DNA of 64,000 bases from DSSB01 sp046346845. Its GTDB lineage: Bacteria; UBA10199; DSSB01. The notes beneath the pieces were generated by a model that was given only the letters and a program-made list of their open reading frames with translations, made no database searches and was not told the origin of the DNA. Position 1 is the stretch's first letter. Each line of letters starts with the position of its first letter. Below are positions 7,980 through 15,852 of the stretch, piece after piece. The position numbers and the translations under genes were made by a program. Where the stretch lies: assembly GCA_046346845.1 (NCBI GenBank), contig JAXMHH010000003.1:124001-188000 (forward strand). The letters run 5' to 3'.

Positions 7980-8462
7980 ATGCAAAAAATCACCCCCTGC
8001 CTTTGGTTCGACCACCAAGCCGAGTCGGCGGTGGACTTCTACACCTCCATTTTCAAGGATTCCAAGGTCCTCAAGGTTGCCCGCTACGGCGAGGCGGGCG
8101 CCAAGGCCTCGGGACAGGCCAAGGGATCGGTCATGACGATCGAATTCGAGCTTGCGGGCCAGCGATTCCTTGCCCTGAACGGCGGGCCGATCTTCCAATT
8201 TTCGCCCGCCGTCTCGATGATGGTGCACTGCGAGAGCCAGGCGGAGCTGGACTGGTTTTGGGACCGGCTCGCCGCGGGCGGGGAGCCCCAGCGCTGCGGC
8301 TGGCTCAAGGATCAGTTCGGCCTCTCCTGGCAAATAGTCCCCACGCAAATGGGCGAGTTCATGCAAGGCGAGGACCCGCAAAGAAGCGCCCGGGTGATGC
8401 AAGCCATGCTGCAGATGCAAAAACTTGACATCCAAGCCTTGAAAAAGGCCTATGAGGGATAA
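7980..8462 (+). CDS. VOC family protein (PhnB-like)
   Basis: 160 residues. The start ITPCLWFDHQAESAVDFYTSIF and the later FQFSPAVSMMVHCESQAELD and LKDQFGLSWQIVP are characteristic of the PhnB/3-demethylubiquinone methyltransferase-like VOC subgroup; they carry the fold but usually have no known substrate. It follows the DGPF gene by 18 bp and precedes the SRPBCC gene by 17 bp, so it is within the ECF42 operon. Confidence 0.9.
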   Translation: MQKITPCLWFDHQAESAVDFYTSIFKDSKVLKVARYGEAGAKASGQAKGSVMTIEFELAGQRFLALNGGPIFQFSPAVSMMVHCESQAELDWFWDRLAAGGEPQRCGWLKDQFGLSWQIVPTQMGEFMQGEDPQRSARVMQAMLQMQKLDIQALKKAYEG

Positions 8463-8479
8463 GCTCGAAGGAGGATGCC

Positions 8480-9004
8480 ATGCTTAAAAAAATTCTGATT
8501 GCGGTGCTGGTCCTGGTCGCCGGATTCCTTGTCGTCGCGGCCCTGCAGCCCTCGGATTTACGCGTCAGCCGCTCGGCCACGATGTCCGCCCCAGCGGCGG
8601 CGGTCTTCGCCCAGGTAAACGACTTCCACCGCTGGGAGGCCTGGTCGCCCTGGGCCAAGCTCGATCCCCAGGCGAAGAACTCCTACGAAGGCCCGCCCGC
8701 CGGTCCCGGCGCCGTGTTTCGCTGGGCGGGCAATCGCGAGGTCGGTGAAGGCAGCATGACGATCACCGACTCCCAACCCAACGAGCGGATTCGCATCAAG
8801 CTGGACTTCGTGAAGCCTTTTGCCGGCACCAACGACGTGGAATTCACCTTCCAGCCCCAGGGAGACCAGACCCAGGTTTCCTGGACCATGTCCGGAAAGA
8901 AAAACCTCCTCATGAAGGCCATGGGGCTGTTCGTGAGCTGCGACAAGATGATCGGCGGCAGGTTCGAAGAGGGGCTCGCCCAGCTTAAAAAGATCGTGGA
9001 GTAA
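8480..9004 (+). CDS. SRPBCC family protein with N-terminal anchor
   Basis: 174 residues. Residues 5-25 form a membrane segment or uncleaved signal (ILIAVLVLVAGFLVVAAL). The rest is a START/polyketide-cyclase-like hydrophobic-pocket fold: SRSATMSAPAAAVFAQVNDFHRWEAWSPWAKLD near 30-62, then GSMTITDSQPNERIRIKLDF and a C-terminal helix. Such proteins bind hydrophobic ligands; no ligand can be named. It has a GGAGG ribosome site and lies in the ECF42 operon, 46 bp before the sigma factor gene. Confidence 0.9.
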   Translation: MLKKILIAVLVLVAGFLVVAALQPSDLRVSRSATMSAPAAAVFAQVNDFHRWEAWSPWAKLDPQAKNSYEGPPAGPGAVFRWAGNREVGEGSMTITDSQPNERIRIKLDFVKPFAGTNDVEFTFQPQGDQTQVSWTMSGKKNLLMKAMGLFVSCDKMIGGRFEEGLAQLKKIVE

Positions 9005-9050
9005 GCGGCGCCCTTGCGGCCCCAGGGGACGCTGTGGCATTTTTCACGCC

Positions 9051-10316
9051 ATGCCGCCAAGCCATGCCATGCTGGAGCAAGTATTTCGGGAAGATTACGG
9101 CCGGATGATCGCGACCCTGATCCGCCTTTCCGGCTCCTTCGACCTGGCCGAGGAGGCCCTGCAGGAGGCCTTTGCCGCCGCCCTCGCCGATTGGGAGCGC
9201 CAAGGCGTCCCGCGCAATCCCGGCGCCTGGCTGACGACGGTGGCCCATCGCAAATTGATCGATGCCCTGCGCCGGGAAAAGACCAAAAGCGACAAGCGGC
9301 CCCAATTGCAATTCGAGACCGAGACCCGGCGCCCCGTTGCGGGCGAAGCCGCGGCCACGGAGGGCACGATGGAATATCCGGACGATCGCCTGCGCCTGAT
9401 CTTTACCTGCTGCCATCCCGCCCTCGCCCGCGAAGCCCAAATCGCCCTCACCCTCCGCACCTTGGGCGGCCTGACCACCGCCGAGATCGCCCGCGCCTTC
9501 CTCCTGCCCGAGGCCACCCTGGCCCAGCGGCTGGTGCGCGCCAAGGCCAAGATCCGGCAGGCCGGCATCCCTTACCAGGTGCCCGCGCGCGAGATCTTGC
9601 CGGACCGCCTGCAATCCGTCCAGGCGGCGCTCTACTTGATCTTCAACGAAGGCTACTCCGCCACTTCCGGGGAACAGCTGGTGCGGGGAGAACTTTGCGC
9701 CGAGGCGATCCGCTTGGCGAGGCTGCTCGGCGAACTGATGCCCGAAACACCGGAGAACCAGGGGCTCCTGGCGCTGATGTTGTTGCAGGACTCGCGCCGC
9801 TTGGCGCGCACCGATAGCGAGGGCGACCTCGTCCCCTTGGAGGAGCAGGACCGCTCCCTTTGGAACCGGGAGCAGATCGCGGAGGGCATCGCCATGCTGG
9901 ATCGCGCTCTGCAGCAAAGGAGCGGCGGCCCCTACCAGGTGCAGGCCGCAATCGCGGCCCTCCACGCCCAGGCCGAAACCCCGGCCGAGACCGACTGGGC
10001 GCAAATCGCCTCCCTCTACGAAGCCCTGCTGCGGATGCTGCCCACTCCCATCGTCGCGCTCAACCGGGCCGTGGCGGTGGCAATGAGCGCAGGCTATGAA
10101 CGGGGCCTCGCCTTGATCGATGCGGCGGCCGCCTCGGAACAACTGGAGGGCTACCCCCTCTACCACGCCGCCCGCGCCGACCTGTTGCGGAGGCTGGGCC
10201 GCGCCGGACCGGCCGCCGAGGCCTACGCCCGGGCCCTGGAGCTGACGACCAACCGCGTGGAGCGCAGGTACCTCAAGCGGCGCCTCGCCGAGCTGCGAGT
10301 GGAGGTGCCGCGATGA
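9051..10316 (+). CDS. ECF42-type RNA polymerase sigma factor
   Basis: 421 residues, about twice the length of an ordinary ECF sigma factor. The first ~170 residues carry regions 2 and 4 (VFREDYGRMIATLIRLSG, then NPGAWLTTVAHRKLIDALRR, then the helix-turn-helix around LTTAEIARAFLLPEATLAQRL). The remaining ~240 residues form the helical, TPR-like extension typical of group ECF42. No anti-sigma factor is visible, as usual for this group. The neighbours (DGPF, VOC, SRPBCC) are its classic partners. The start may be at 9051 or at the ATG six codons later. The stop overlaps the next ATG by 4 bp. Confidence 0.92.
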   Translation: MPPSHAMLEQVFREDYGRMIATLIRLSGSFDLAEEALQEAFAAALADWERQGVPRNPGAWLTTVAHRKLIDALRREKTKSDKRPQLQFETETRRPVAGEAAATEGTMEYPDDRLRLIFTCCHPALAREAQIALTLRTLGGLTTAEIARAFLLPEATLAQRLVRAKAKIRQAGIPYQVPAREILPDRLQSVQAALYLIFNEGYSATSGEQLVRGELCAEAIRLARLLGELMPETPENQGLLALMLLQDSRRLARTDSEGDLVPLEEQDRSLWNREQIAEGIAMLDRALQQRSGGPYQVQAAIAALHAQAETPAETDWAQIASLYEALLRMLPTPIVALNRAVAVAMSAGYERGLALIDAAAASEQLEGYPLYHAARADLLRRLGRAGPAAEAYARALELTTNRVERRYLKRRLAELRVEVPR

Positions 10317-11098
10317 ACCCCCAAGACTCCAGCGGAGGCAAGGTCGAGGAGCGTTTCAAGCTCGAGCGCTTGCAAGCGATCCGTTCGCTCGAACGGGAAC
10401 ATTTTTGGTTTTTGGGCCGCAGGGAATTGATCTTGCGCTACCTGCGCAAACTCCCAGCGCTCGGGGGAGGCAGACTTTTGGATTTGGGTTCGGGCACCGG
10501 CCATTTCTTGGAGGAGCTTGCCCAATCCTGCGGCGGGGAAGACTTTCGATCGATCGGGCTGGACTTTCGCGTCGAGGGCCTGCTCGAGGGCCGGCAAAGG
10601 TTCCCCGCCATGGACTTTATCCGCGGCGATGCGGAGCGCCTCCCCTTCGAGGAAGGCTCCTTCGACCTGATCACCGCCTTCGACGTCTTGGAACACCTCG
10701 ACGACCGCAAGGCCATCCCCGAGATTCGCCGCACCCTGAAACAGGGCGGTCATTTCTTGGCGACGGTGCCCATCGGCCCCTGGCTGTACAGCTACCGGGA
10801 CCGGGATGCGGGCCATCGGCGCCGCTACCGGCGCAAGGAGCTCTTCCCCCTGCTTGAGGGGAACGGGCTGAGGGTCCGGTCCTGGAGCTATTACCAATTC
10901 ACCTTGTTTCCGCTCTTGGCGGTCTCCCGCTGCCTGGGCAAAAACCAGCGAGGCTGGCGGGACGCGGAGGAACGCGTTCCTCCCTTGGTGAACCGGGCCT
11001 TCGCCTGGATCAACCGGACGGAGGCCCGCTGCTCCCGCTACCTGCGTTTGCCCTATGGATCTTCCCTGGTCGTCTGCTGTAAAAAGGAGTCCCGATGA
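10313..11098 (+). CDS. class I SAM-dependent methyltransferase
   Basis: 261 residues of the type-11 methyltransferase family. Motif I is LLDLGSGTGHFLEEL at about 57-71, followed by an acidic loop after beta-2 and FDLITAFDVLEHLDD at about 117-131. The C-terminal third is Arg- and aromatic-rich and could bind a sugar- or lipid-linked substrate, as in methyltransferases of envelope polysaccharide pathways, but the substrate is not evident. Coupled to the ECF42 gene by a 4-bp overlap, so its expression probably depends on that sigma factor. Confidence 0.88.
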   Translation: MNPQDSSGGKVEERFKLERLQAIRSLEREHFWFLGRRELILRYLRKLPALGGGRLLDLGSGTGHFLEELAQSCGGEDFRSIGLDFRVEGLLEGRQRFPAMDFIRGDAERLPFEEGSFDLITAFDVLEHLDDRKAIPEIRRTLKQGGHFLATVPIGPWLYSYRDRDAGHRRRYRRKELFPLLEGNGLRVRSWSYYQFTLFPLLAVSRCLGKNQRGWRDAEERVPPLVNRAFAWINRTEARCSRYLRLPYGSSLVVCCKKESR

Positions 11099-11538
11099 TG
11101 CGACACGCTGCTCTGTTCTCATTTTTCGCCATGGCCTTGCTGGGCTCAACGGTTCCTGCTACCGCCCGCGAGGCGGTGAGCGCGGCGGAGGTCAACGGCA
11201 CCTTCACCGACCGCTTCGGCAGCACCTTCGAAATTCTAGCGCTCGGCGGCAATCGGCTGCAGGTCCGCTTTTCCGGACTGTACCCCTACAAGACGCCCAG
11301 CGGGGAAGCGACGGCCAATTTGGGGGAGGCCACCGGGATAGCCGATATCCAAGCCGATACCGCCGTGTTCAAGCCGGAGGGCTTCGAAAAGTCCTGCACC
11401 ATCACGCTGCACTTCACAAAACCCGGCCAGCTCAAGGCAAGTCAGGAAGGCGATTCCTCCGACTGCGGCTTCGGCATGCACGTCCGCGCCGACGGCAGCT
11501 ACCGCAAGACCAGCAGCCGCAAGCCCCAGCGCTTTTAG
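11095..11538 (+). CDS. exported protein of unknown function
   Basis: 147 residues starting in the overlapping ATGATGA of the methyltransferase stop, with AAAAAGGAG upstream. The signal peptide (ALFSFFAMALLGSTVPATA) cleaves near ATA-RE. The mature ~125 residues are predicted beta-rich (NGTFTDRFGSTFEILALGG at the start). Two cysteines (KSCTI and SDCGF) could form a disulfide. The tail is basic (KTSSRKPQR). Not recognised. It ends the ECF42 operon or begins a small-exported-protein group with the next two genes. Confidence 0.7.
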   Translation: MMRHAALFSFFAMALLGSTVPATAREAVSAAEVNGTFTDRFGSTFEILALGGNRLQVRFSGLYPYKTPSGEATANLGEATGIADIQADTAVFKPEGFEKSCTITLHFTKPGQLKASQEGDSSDCGFGMHVRADGSYRKTSSRKPQRF

Positions 11539-11632
11539 CGGAATTTGACAGGATCCCGATTTCCTTGGCCTAATTTCGACAAATCCATAATAATCCTTGG
11601 GGTTGATGCCGCGAAATTTTTCCGGAGGTTCC

Positions 11633-12022
11633 ATGACTCGAAAGCCCCTATTCATCCTATTTTTCCTCGGCTGCCTCGCCGTCTCCGCTCCCCTGCGGGC
11701 GCAGACTCCGGCCGCCGCCCCGGCCATCGGCGGAGGCTACTTGGTCACGGGGACCAATCCCGGAAATACCGGCCGCTACCGCGGCATCGCCACGATCGTG
11801 AAGGAGGGCGACAAATACCGGGTGCACTGGCAGGTCGGAACCAGCTACGACGGGATCGGCAGCCTCAGCGGCAATACCCTCACCGTCGAATGGGGCACGG
11901 CCACCCAGCATGTCGGCACCGTCACCTACACCGTGCAAGCCGACGGCACGCTGAAGGGCACCTGGTTCGTCGCCAAAGATCCGAATAAACTCGGCACGGA
12001 AACCCTGGTACCGCGAAAATGA
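11633..12022 (+). CDS. exported beta-rich protein (LIC10280-like)
   Basis: 129 residues from the ATG at 11633, which is preceded by CGGAGGT; an in-frame ATG at 11597 lies before that ribosome site and is unlikely. Signal peptide cleaves near LRA-QT. The mature part repeats a G-T-Y-V pattern: GGYLVTGTNPGNTGRYRGIA, then WQVGTSYDGIGSLSGNTLTV, then GTVTYTVQADGTLKGTW. This resembles small secreted proteins named after Leptospira LIC10280; that match is from memory and of moderate strength. Role unknown. It overlaps the next gene by 4 bp. Confidence 0.7.
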   Translation: MTRKPLFILFFLGCLAVSAPLRAQTPAAAPAIGGGYLVTGTNPGNTGRYRGIATIVKEGDKYRVHWQVGTSYDGIGSLSGNTLTVEWGTATQHVGTVTYTVQADGTLKGTWFVAKDPNKLGTETLVPRK

Positions 12023-12588
12023 AGACGAAACCCCTTATCTCCCTGGTTTCCCTCTTCGCTCTCGTCCTGCTGCTTGGCCCCTCCGCTGGCGCGCAGGCTC
12101 CGACAGGGGCTCCAAGCGAGCAAGCCGCCCGATTCGTGCAGAAGTTTTACGATGGCTATCTCGCCAAGCTAAAAGCCTCGATGAACAAGTCCCACGCGGT
12201 CTCCCCCTTCGAGCTCACGCTTAAAGAAAAGGCCGCCGACTTCTCGCCCGACCTCCTGAAGGCCTTGAAAGACGACTTGGAGGCCGCCAAAAAGGTCCCC
12301 GACGAGATCGTCGGGCTCGATTTCGACCCCTTCCTCAACTCCCAGGATATGGGTGAAAAATATGTGGTGGGCGGCGTCACCCAAAAAGGCGACCGTTATT
12401 GGGTGGAGGTGTTCGGATACTGGGAGAAGAAGAAGAGCGCCAAGCCCGACGTCACCCCGGAGGTGGCCTTCCAAAACGGGCGTTGGGTCTTCACGAATTT
12501 CCACTACAGCGCAAGCAACATCCCCGTGAACGAAAACCTCCTCAGCATCCTCCAGCAGCTCAAAAACGACCGCAATAAAAAGCCCTAA
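12019..12588 (+). CDS. exported protein, probably DUF3828-like
   Basis: 189 residues with a signal peptide (ISLVSLFALVLLLGPSAGA). After it comes RFVQKFYDGYLAKLK, then a helical region, and GLDFDPFLNSQDMGEKYVVG at about 95-114, which fits the DUF3828 pattern (helical start, then a Asp/Phe-rich turn and a beta sheet). The end holds WVFTNFHYS. Members are periplasmic and of unknown role. The ATG overlaps the stop of the preceding gene, so the two are co-translated. Confidence 0.7.
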   Translation: MKTKPLISLVSLFALVLLLGPSAGAQAPTGAPSEQAARFVQKFYDGYLAKLKASMNKSHAVSPFELTLKEKAADFSPDLLKALKDDLEAAKKVPDEIVGLDFDPFLNSQDMGEKYVVGGVTQKGDRYWVEVFGYWEKKKSAKPDVTPEVAFQNGRWVFTNFHYSASNIPVNENLLSILQQLKNDRNKKP

Positions 12589-12654
12589 GCTCGGACCGCG
12601 CGGAACATTTCCGCCTCAAGGGGCGCAATGATCCCTCCCCTTCCGCCGGGAGGC

Positions 12655-14085
12655 TCAGCCTTTGACGCACACCCAGGGCTTTAGCTTCGCCACCTTCCGC
12701 GCCAGCTTGGCCTGGTCGGCGGCGTCCACCACCGCGGTCACGTCTTTGTAGGCGCCCGGCGCCTCCTCCGCCACCCCGCGCGAGGAGGGGCTGCGGATGA
12801 AGATGCCCTCCGCCGCGAGCTGGTCGATCAGCTGCCGACCCTTCCAGCGCCGCAGGGCCGCGTGCCGGCTCATCGCGCGCCCCGCGCCGTGGCAGGCCGA
12901 GCCGAAGGAAAGATCCTCGCCCTCCCGGGTTCCCACCAAGACATAAGACGCCGTCCCCATGCTCCCGCCGATCAAGACCGGCTGGCCGATGGACCGGAAG
13001 ACCTCGGGCAGGTCCGGATTCCACGGGCCCCAGGCGCGGGTCGCCCCCTTGCGATGGACAAAGAGCTGCTTGGCGATTCCGTCGACAAGGTGTGTCTCCT
13101 CTTTGCAGGTATTGTGCGAGACGTCGTAGACCAGCGGCATCTCCACCTGGGGAAACAGCTCGGCGAAGGCCCCGCGCACCAGCTGGGTGAGGATCTGGCG
13201 GTTGGCCAGGGCGCAGTTGATGGCGGCCCGCATCGCGCCCAGGTATTCCTGTCCCACGTCGGAGCGGATCGGGGCGCAGGCCAGCTCCCGGTCCGGGAGC
13301 TCGATGCCGAAGCGCTGCGCGGCGATGGCCATGCCCTTGAGGTATTCGGTGCCGATCTGGTGGCCCAGGCCGCGGGAACCGCAGTGGATGCTGACGACGA
13401 TGTCGCCCTCCTCGATCCCCAGGATTCGTGCCTCCTCCGCGTAGAAAATCTGCTCCACCTCCTGGACCTCCAGGTAGTGATTCCCCGAGCCTAGCGTACC
13501 CATCTCGTCGCGCTGCCGCCTCTTGGCGTGGTCCGAGACCATGCTGGGCTTGGCCCCGCGCATGCTGCCCTGCTCTTCGATGCGCTCGAGGTCTTCGGGC
13601 CGGCCATAGCCTTGCTGCACGGCCCAGCGGGCCCCGCCCACCAGCATGTCGTGCATCTCGGCCTCTTTGAGGTGGATCGCCCCGGTGCTGCCCACGCCCG
13701 CCGGGATCCGGCGGTAGAGCGTATCGGCGAGGTCCTTCTTCACGCGGTCGATGTCCGCACGCTTCAAGCCGGTGCGCAGGAGCCTCACCCCGCAGGAGAT
13801 GTCGAAACCCACGCCCCCCGCCGAGACGACGCCGCCTTGGTCGGGATCGAAGGCGGCGACCCCGCCGATCGGAAAGCCGTAGCCCCAATGCGCATCGGGC
13901 ATGGCGTAGGAGGCCTTCTGAATCCCCGGCAGGGTCGCGACGTTGGTCACCTGCTCGTAGACCTTGTCGTCCATCCCGCGGATCAGGTCCTCCGTGGCGT
14001 AGATGACCGCCGGGACCCGCATCTTCCCGAAGGGCGCGATGGTCCAGGAAAATTCGGAATGGCGTTGGAAGCGCGAAGTATCCAT
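12655..14085 (-). CDS. rtcB: RNA-splicing ligase RtcB
   Basis: 476 residues, the usual length. RtcB joins RNA 3'-phosphate or 2',3'-cyclic phosphate to 5'-OH using GTP and two Mn2+ ions. Visible motifs: GFDISCG with metal ligands Asp95 and Cys98; GSGNHYLEVQ with His203; VSIHCGSRG with His234; DVSHN near 321-325; and the guanylylated nucleophile His399 in ACHGAGRAMSR. All key residues are present, so it is probably active. The gene starts 7 bp after the archease stop; archease is the known activator of RtcB turnover. Together they form an RNA repair unit for tRNA or stress-cleaved RNA. Confidence 0.97.
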   Translation of the reverse strand: MDTSRFQRHSEFSWTIAPFGKMRVPAVIYATEDLIRGMDDKVYEQVTNVATLPGIQKASYAMPDAHWGYGFPIGGVAAFDPDQGGVVSAGGVGFDISCGVRLLRTGLKRADIDRVKKDLADTLYRRIPAGVGSTGAIHLKEAEMHDMLVGGARWAVQQGYGRPEDLERIEEQGSMRGAKPSMVSDHAKRRQRDEMGTLGSGNHYLEVQEVEQIFYAEEARILGIEEGDIVVSIHCGSRGLGHQIGTEYLKGMAIAAQRFGIELPDRELACAPIRSDVGQEYLGAMRAAINCALANRQILTQLVRGAFAELFPQVEMPLVYDVSHNTCKEETHLVDGIAKQLFVHRKGATRAWGPWNPDLPEVFRSIGQPVLIGGSMGTASYVLVGTREGEDLSFGSACHGAGRAMSRHAALRRWKGRQLIDQLAAEGIFIRSPSSRGVAEEAPGAYKDVTAVVDAADQAKLARKVAKLKPWVCVKG

Positions 14086-14092
14086 AGCAAGT

Positions 14093-14515
14093 TCAGACGT
14101 CGACCACGCATTGGGCCAGCCACCGGCCGCCCTTCTCTTGGCCGACCTGCAAGGCCGTATAGGTGGCCCCCTTGACCTCGACCGCCGGCTGGTGGCGGAG
14201 CCGGTCGACCGTTTCTCCCCAGGCCCGCCCCCGCAGGCGCCGCCCCTCGAATTCCACCTGGAAGCGGCTGAACAGCATCCGCCGCGTGGCCATTTCGTAG
14301 ACGATGGCGTTCAGCCAATCGACGAACAACAGCTCGTCATCGGGCGCCTCGCATTCGATCGGCACTTCTTCCAGGGGCCTCACCTCCGCCGCCTCCGTGA
14401 TGACGTGGCTCAACGCCAGGGCGGCCTGCTCGAAGGCCTCTGCCTTGGAATTTCCGATCCCCCTCACCCCCATGTCGGCCTCGTGTGGAAAATGCTCCCA
14501 ATGCGCCTCGGTCAT
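14093..14515 (-). CDS. archease
   Basis: 140 residues from the ATG at 14515, which has GGAGGGG just upstream; a longer in-frame reading to 14665 would overlap the divergent HPF gene and is rejected. The archease signature is present: HEADMGVRGIG at about 10-20 with the conserved Asp, DDELLFVDWLNAIVYE in the middle and the terminal CVVDV with the second metal-binding Asp. Archease binds metal and speeds guanylylation of RtcB. It lies directly upstream of rtcB, which confirms the assignment. Confidence 0.93.
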   Translation of the reverse strand: MTEAHWEHFPHEADMGVRGIGNSKAEAFEQAALALSHVITEAAEVRPLEEVPIECEAPDDELLFVDWLNAIVYEMATRRMLFSRFQVEFEGRRLRGRAWGETVDRLRHQPAVEVKGATYTALQVGQEKGGRWLAQCVVDV

Positions 14516-14542
14516 TATCCCCTCCACCGGCCGGATTTTTTC

Positions 14543-14556
14543 CTGACATTCCTCAT
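14543..14556 (+). promoter_or_regulatory. CRP/FNR-type site CTGACATTCCTCAT before HPF gene
   Basis: TGA-N6-TCA with a 5' C. Its centre is 60 bp before the HPF/cold-shock start codon. An AT-rich -10-like element (GAATAAAT, 14576-14583) would put transcription start about 40 bp from the site centre, the class II activator geometry. It also lies close to the divergent archease start. Confidence 0.55.
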
Positions 14557-14609
14557 GGGGCCGGGGCCTATTTTGGAATAAATTCTCCTCAAAGCGAAAG
14601 GTTATTTCG

Positions 14610-15173
14610 ATGCTGCAGGGCCCTTTGCAAATTTCTTTCCGGAACATGGAACCTTCCCCGGCCATTGAGGAAAAGATCCGGAAAAAGGTGGAGCACTTGC
14701 AAAAGTTTTACCACCGCCTCATCGGCTGCCACGTCATGATCGAGGCGCCCCACCGCCACCACCACCAGGGCAAGATCTACCACGTCCGGATCGAGGCGAC
14801 CCTGCCCGGGGCCGAGCTGGTCGTCAACCGGGACCCCGCCGAAAATCACGCCCACGAAGACGTCTTGGTCGCGATCCGCGACGCGTTCCGGGCCCTGAAA
14901 CGGCAAATGCAAGATTATGCCCGCAGCCACTTCGACCCCCGACAAAAATCCCATCTCCAGAGCCACAACTCCGCAGCCAACGCCCGGGTCGCCAGGCTGT
15001 TCCCGGCGGAAGACTACGGATTCTTGCAGACCCCGGAGGGCCGGGAGATTTTTTTCCACCGCAACAGCGTCCTGAACGACGCCTTCGACCGCCTGGAGGT
15101 CGGCAGCGAAGTCACCTTCCACGAAGAAGCGGGGGAGAAAGGCCCCCAGGCGACCACCGTGCACCTGCGGTAG
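14610..15173 (+). CDS. HPF/RaiA ribosome-associated domain fused to cold-shock domain
   Basis: 187 residues. Residues ~5-105 fit the hibernation-promoting factor/RaiA fold (LQISFRNMEPSPAIEEKIRK, then VMIEAPHRHHHQGKIYHVRI and HEDVLVAIRDAFRALKRQM). Residues ~125-187 fit a cold-shock domain, with RNP1-like DYGFLQT and RNP2-like IFFHRNSV. HPF proteins bind the decoding centre and silence 70S ribosomes in starvation; the cold-shock part would bind single-stranded RNA. A CRP/FNR-type site lies upstream. The fusion and its proximity to the RtcB unit suggest ribosome or RNA protection under stress. Confidence 0.88.
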   Translation: MLQGPLQISFRNMEPSPAIEEKIRKKVEHLQKFYHRLIGCHVMIEAPHRHHHQGKIYHVRIEATLPGAELVVNRDPAENHAHEDVLVAIRDAFRALKRQMQDYARSHFDPRQKSHLQSHNSAANARVARLFPAEDYGFLQTPEGREIFFHRNSVLNDAFDRLEVGSEVTFHEEAGEKGPQATTVHLR

Positions 15174-15191
15174 CCGATCCCAGGAGGTCCC

Positions 15192-15842
15192 ATGGCCAAG
15201 CCCGCCAAAACATCCGCAAGCCCGGTCCGAATCCCCGCCGACGGCGTCGAGTTGGAGGGAGACTGGACCCTGCCGGCCGGGGCCAAGGGACTGGTGCTCT
15301 TCGCCCACGGCAGCGGGAGCTCGCGCCACAGTCCCCGCAACCAATATGTCGCGGAGGTCCTGCAGGAGGCGGGGATCGGCACCCTGCTCTTCGACCTGCT
15401 CACGACCCGTGAGGACGCGACCTACGCCAACCGCTTTGACATCGACCTGCTCACCGAACGCCTGGTCGCCGCCACCCGTTTCGCCGCCCACCGGCCCGAG
15501 GCCAAATCCCTGCCGCTCGGATACTTCGGCGCCTCGACGGGGGCCGCGGCGGCGCTCATGGCCGCAGCGAAGTTAGGCCCCAAGATCAAGGCGGTGGTCA
15601 GCCGCGGCGGACGTCCGGACTTGGCCATGCCGGTCTTGCCCGAGGTCCGGGCCCCGACCCTCTTGGTGGTGGGCGGTGACGACGATGTGGTCATCGAGCT
15701 CAACGAAAAGGCCCTGGCCGCCCTGAGCTGCGTGAAAAAACTGAGCATCGTCCCCGGCGCCACCCACCTCTTCGAGGAGCCTGGGACCCTGGAAGAGGCC
15801 GCGCGGCTGGCGACGGGGTGGTTCCTGCAATACCTTTCCTAG
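15192..15842 (+). CDS. alpha/beta hydrolase, dienelactone hydrolase family
   Basis: 216 residues. The oxyanion element LVLFAHGSGSSRHS lies at about 35-48, the nucleophile elbow GASTG (Ser) at about 115-119, an acidic residue in VVGGDDD, and the catalytic His in PGATHLFEE. This set is typical of the small dienelactone-hydrolase-like proteins often encoded with phosphoribosyltransferases. No such partner is seen here. It follows the HPF gene by 18 bp and has an AGGAGG ribosome site, so it may be co-transcribed with it. Substrate unknown. Confidence 0.88.
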   Translation: MAKPAKTSASPVRIPADGVELEGDWTLPAGAKGLVLFAHGSGSSRHSPRNQYVAEVLQEAGIGTLLFDLLTTREDATYANRFDIDLLTERLVAATRFAAHRPEAKSLPLGYFGASTGAAAALMAAAKLGPKIKAVVSRGGRPDLAMPVLPEVRAPTLLVVGGDDDVVIELNEKALAALSCVKKLSIVPGATHLFEEPGTLEEAARLATGWFLQYLS

Positions 15843-15852
15843 GCGGAAACCT

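Noticed and set aside
12600..12614. GCGGAA-CAT-TTCCGC stem between convergent genes
   Set aside because: Six-bp stem with a 3-nt loop and no T run; too weak to call a terminator.
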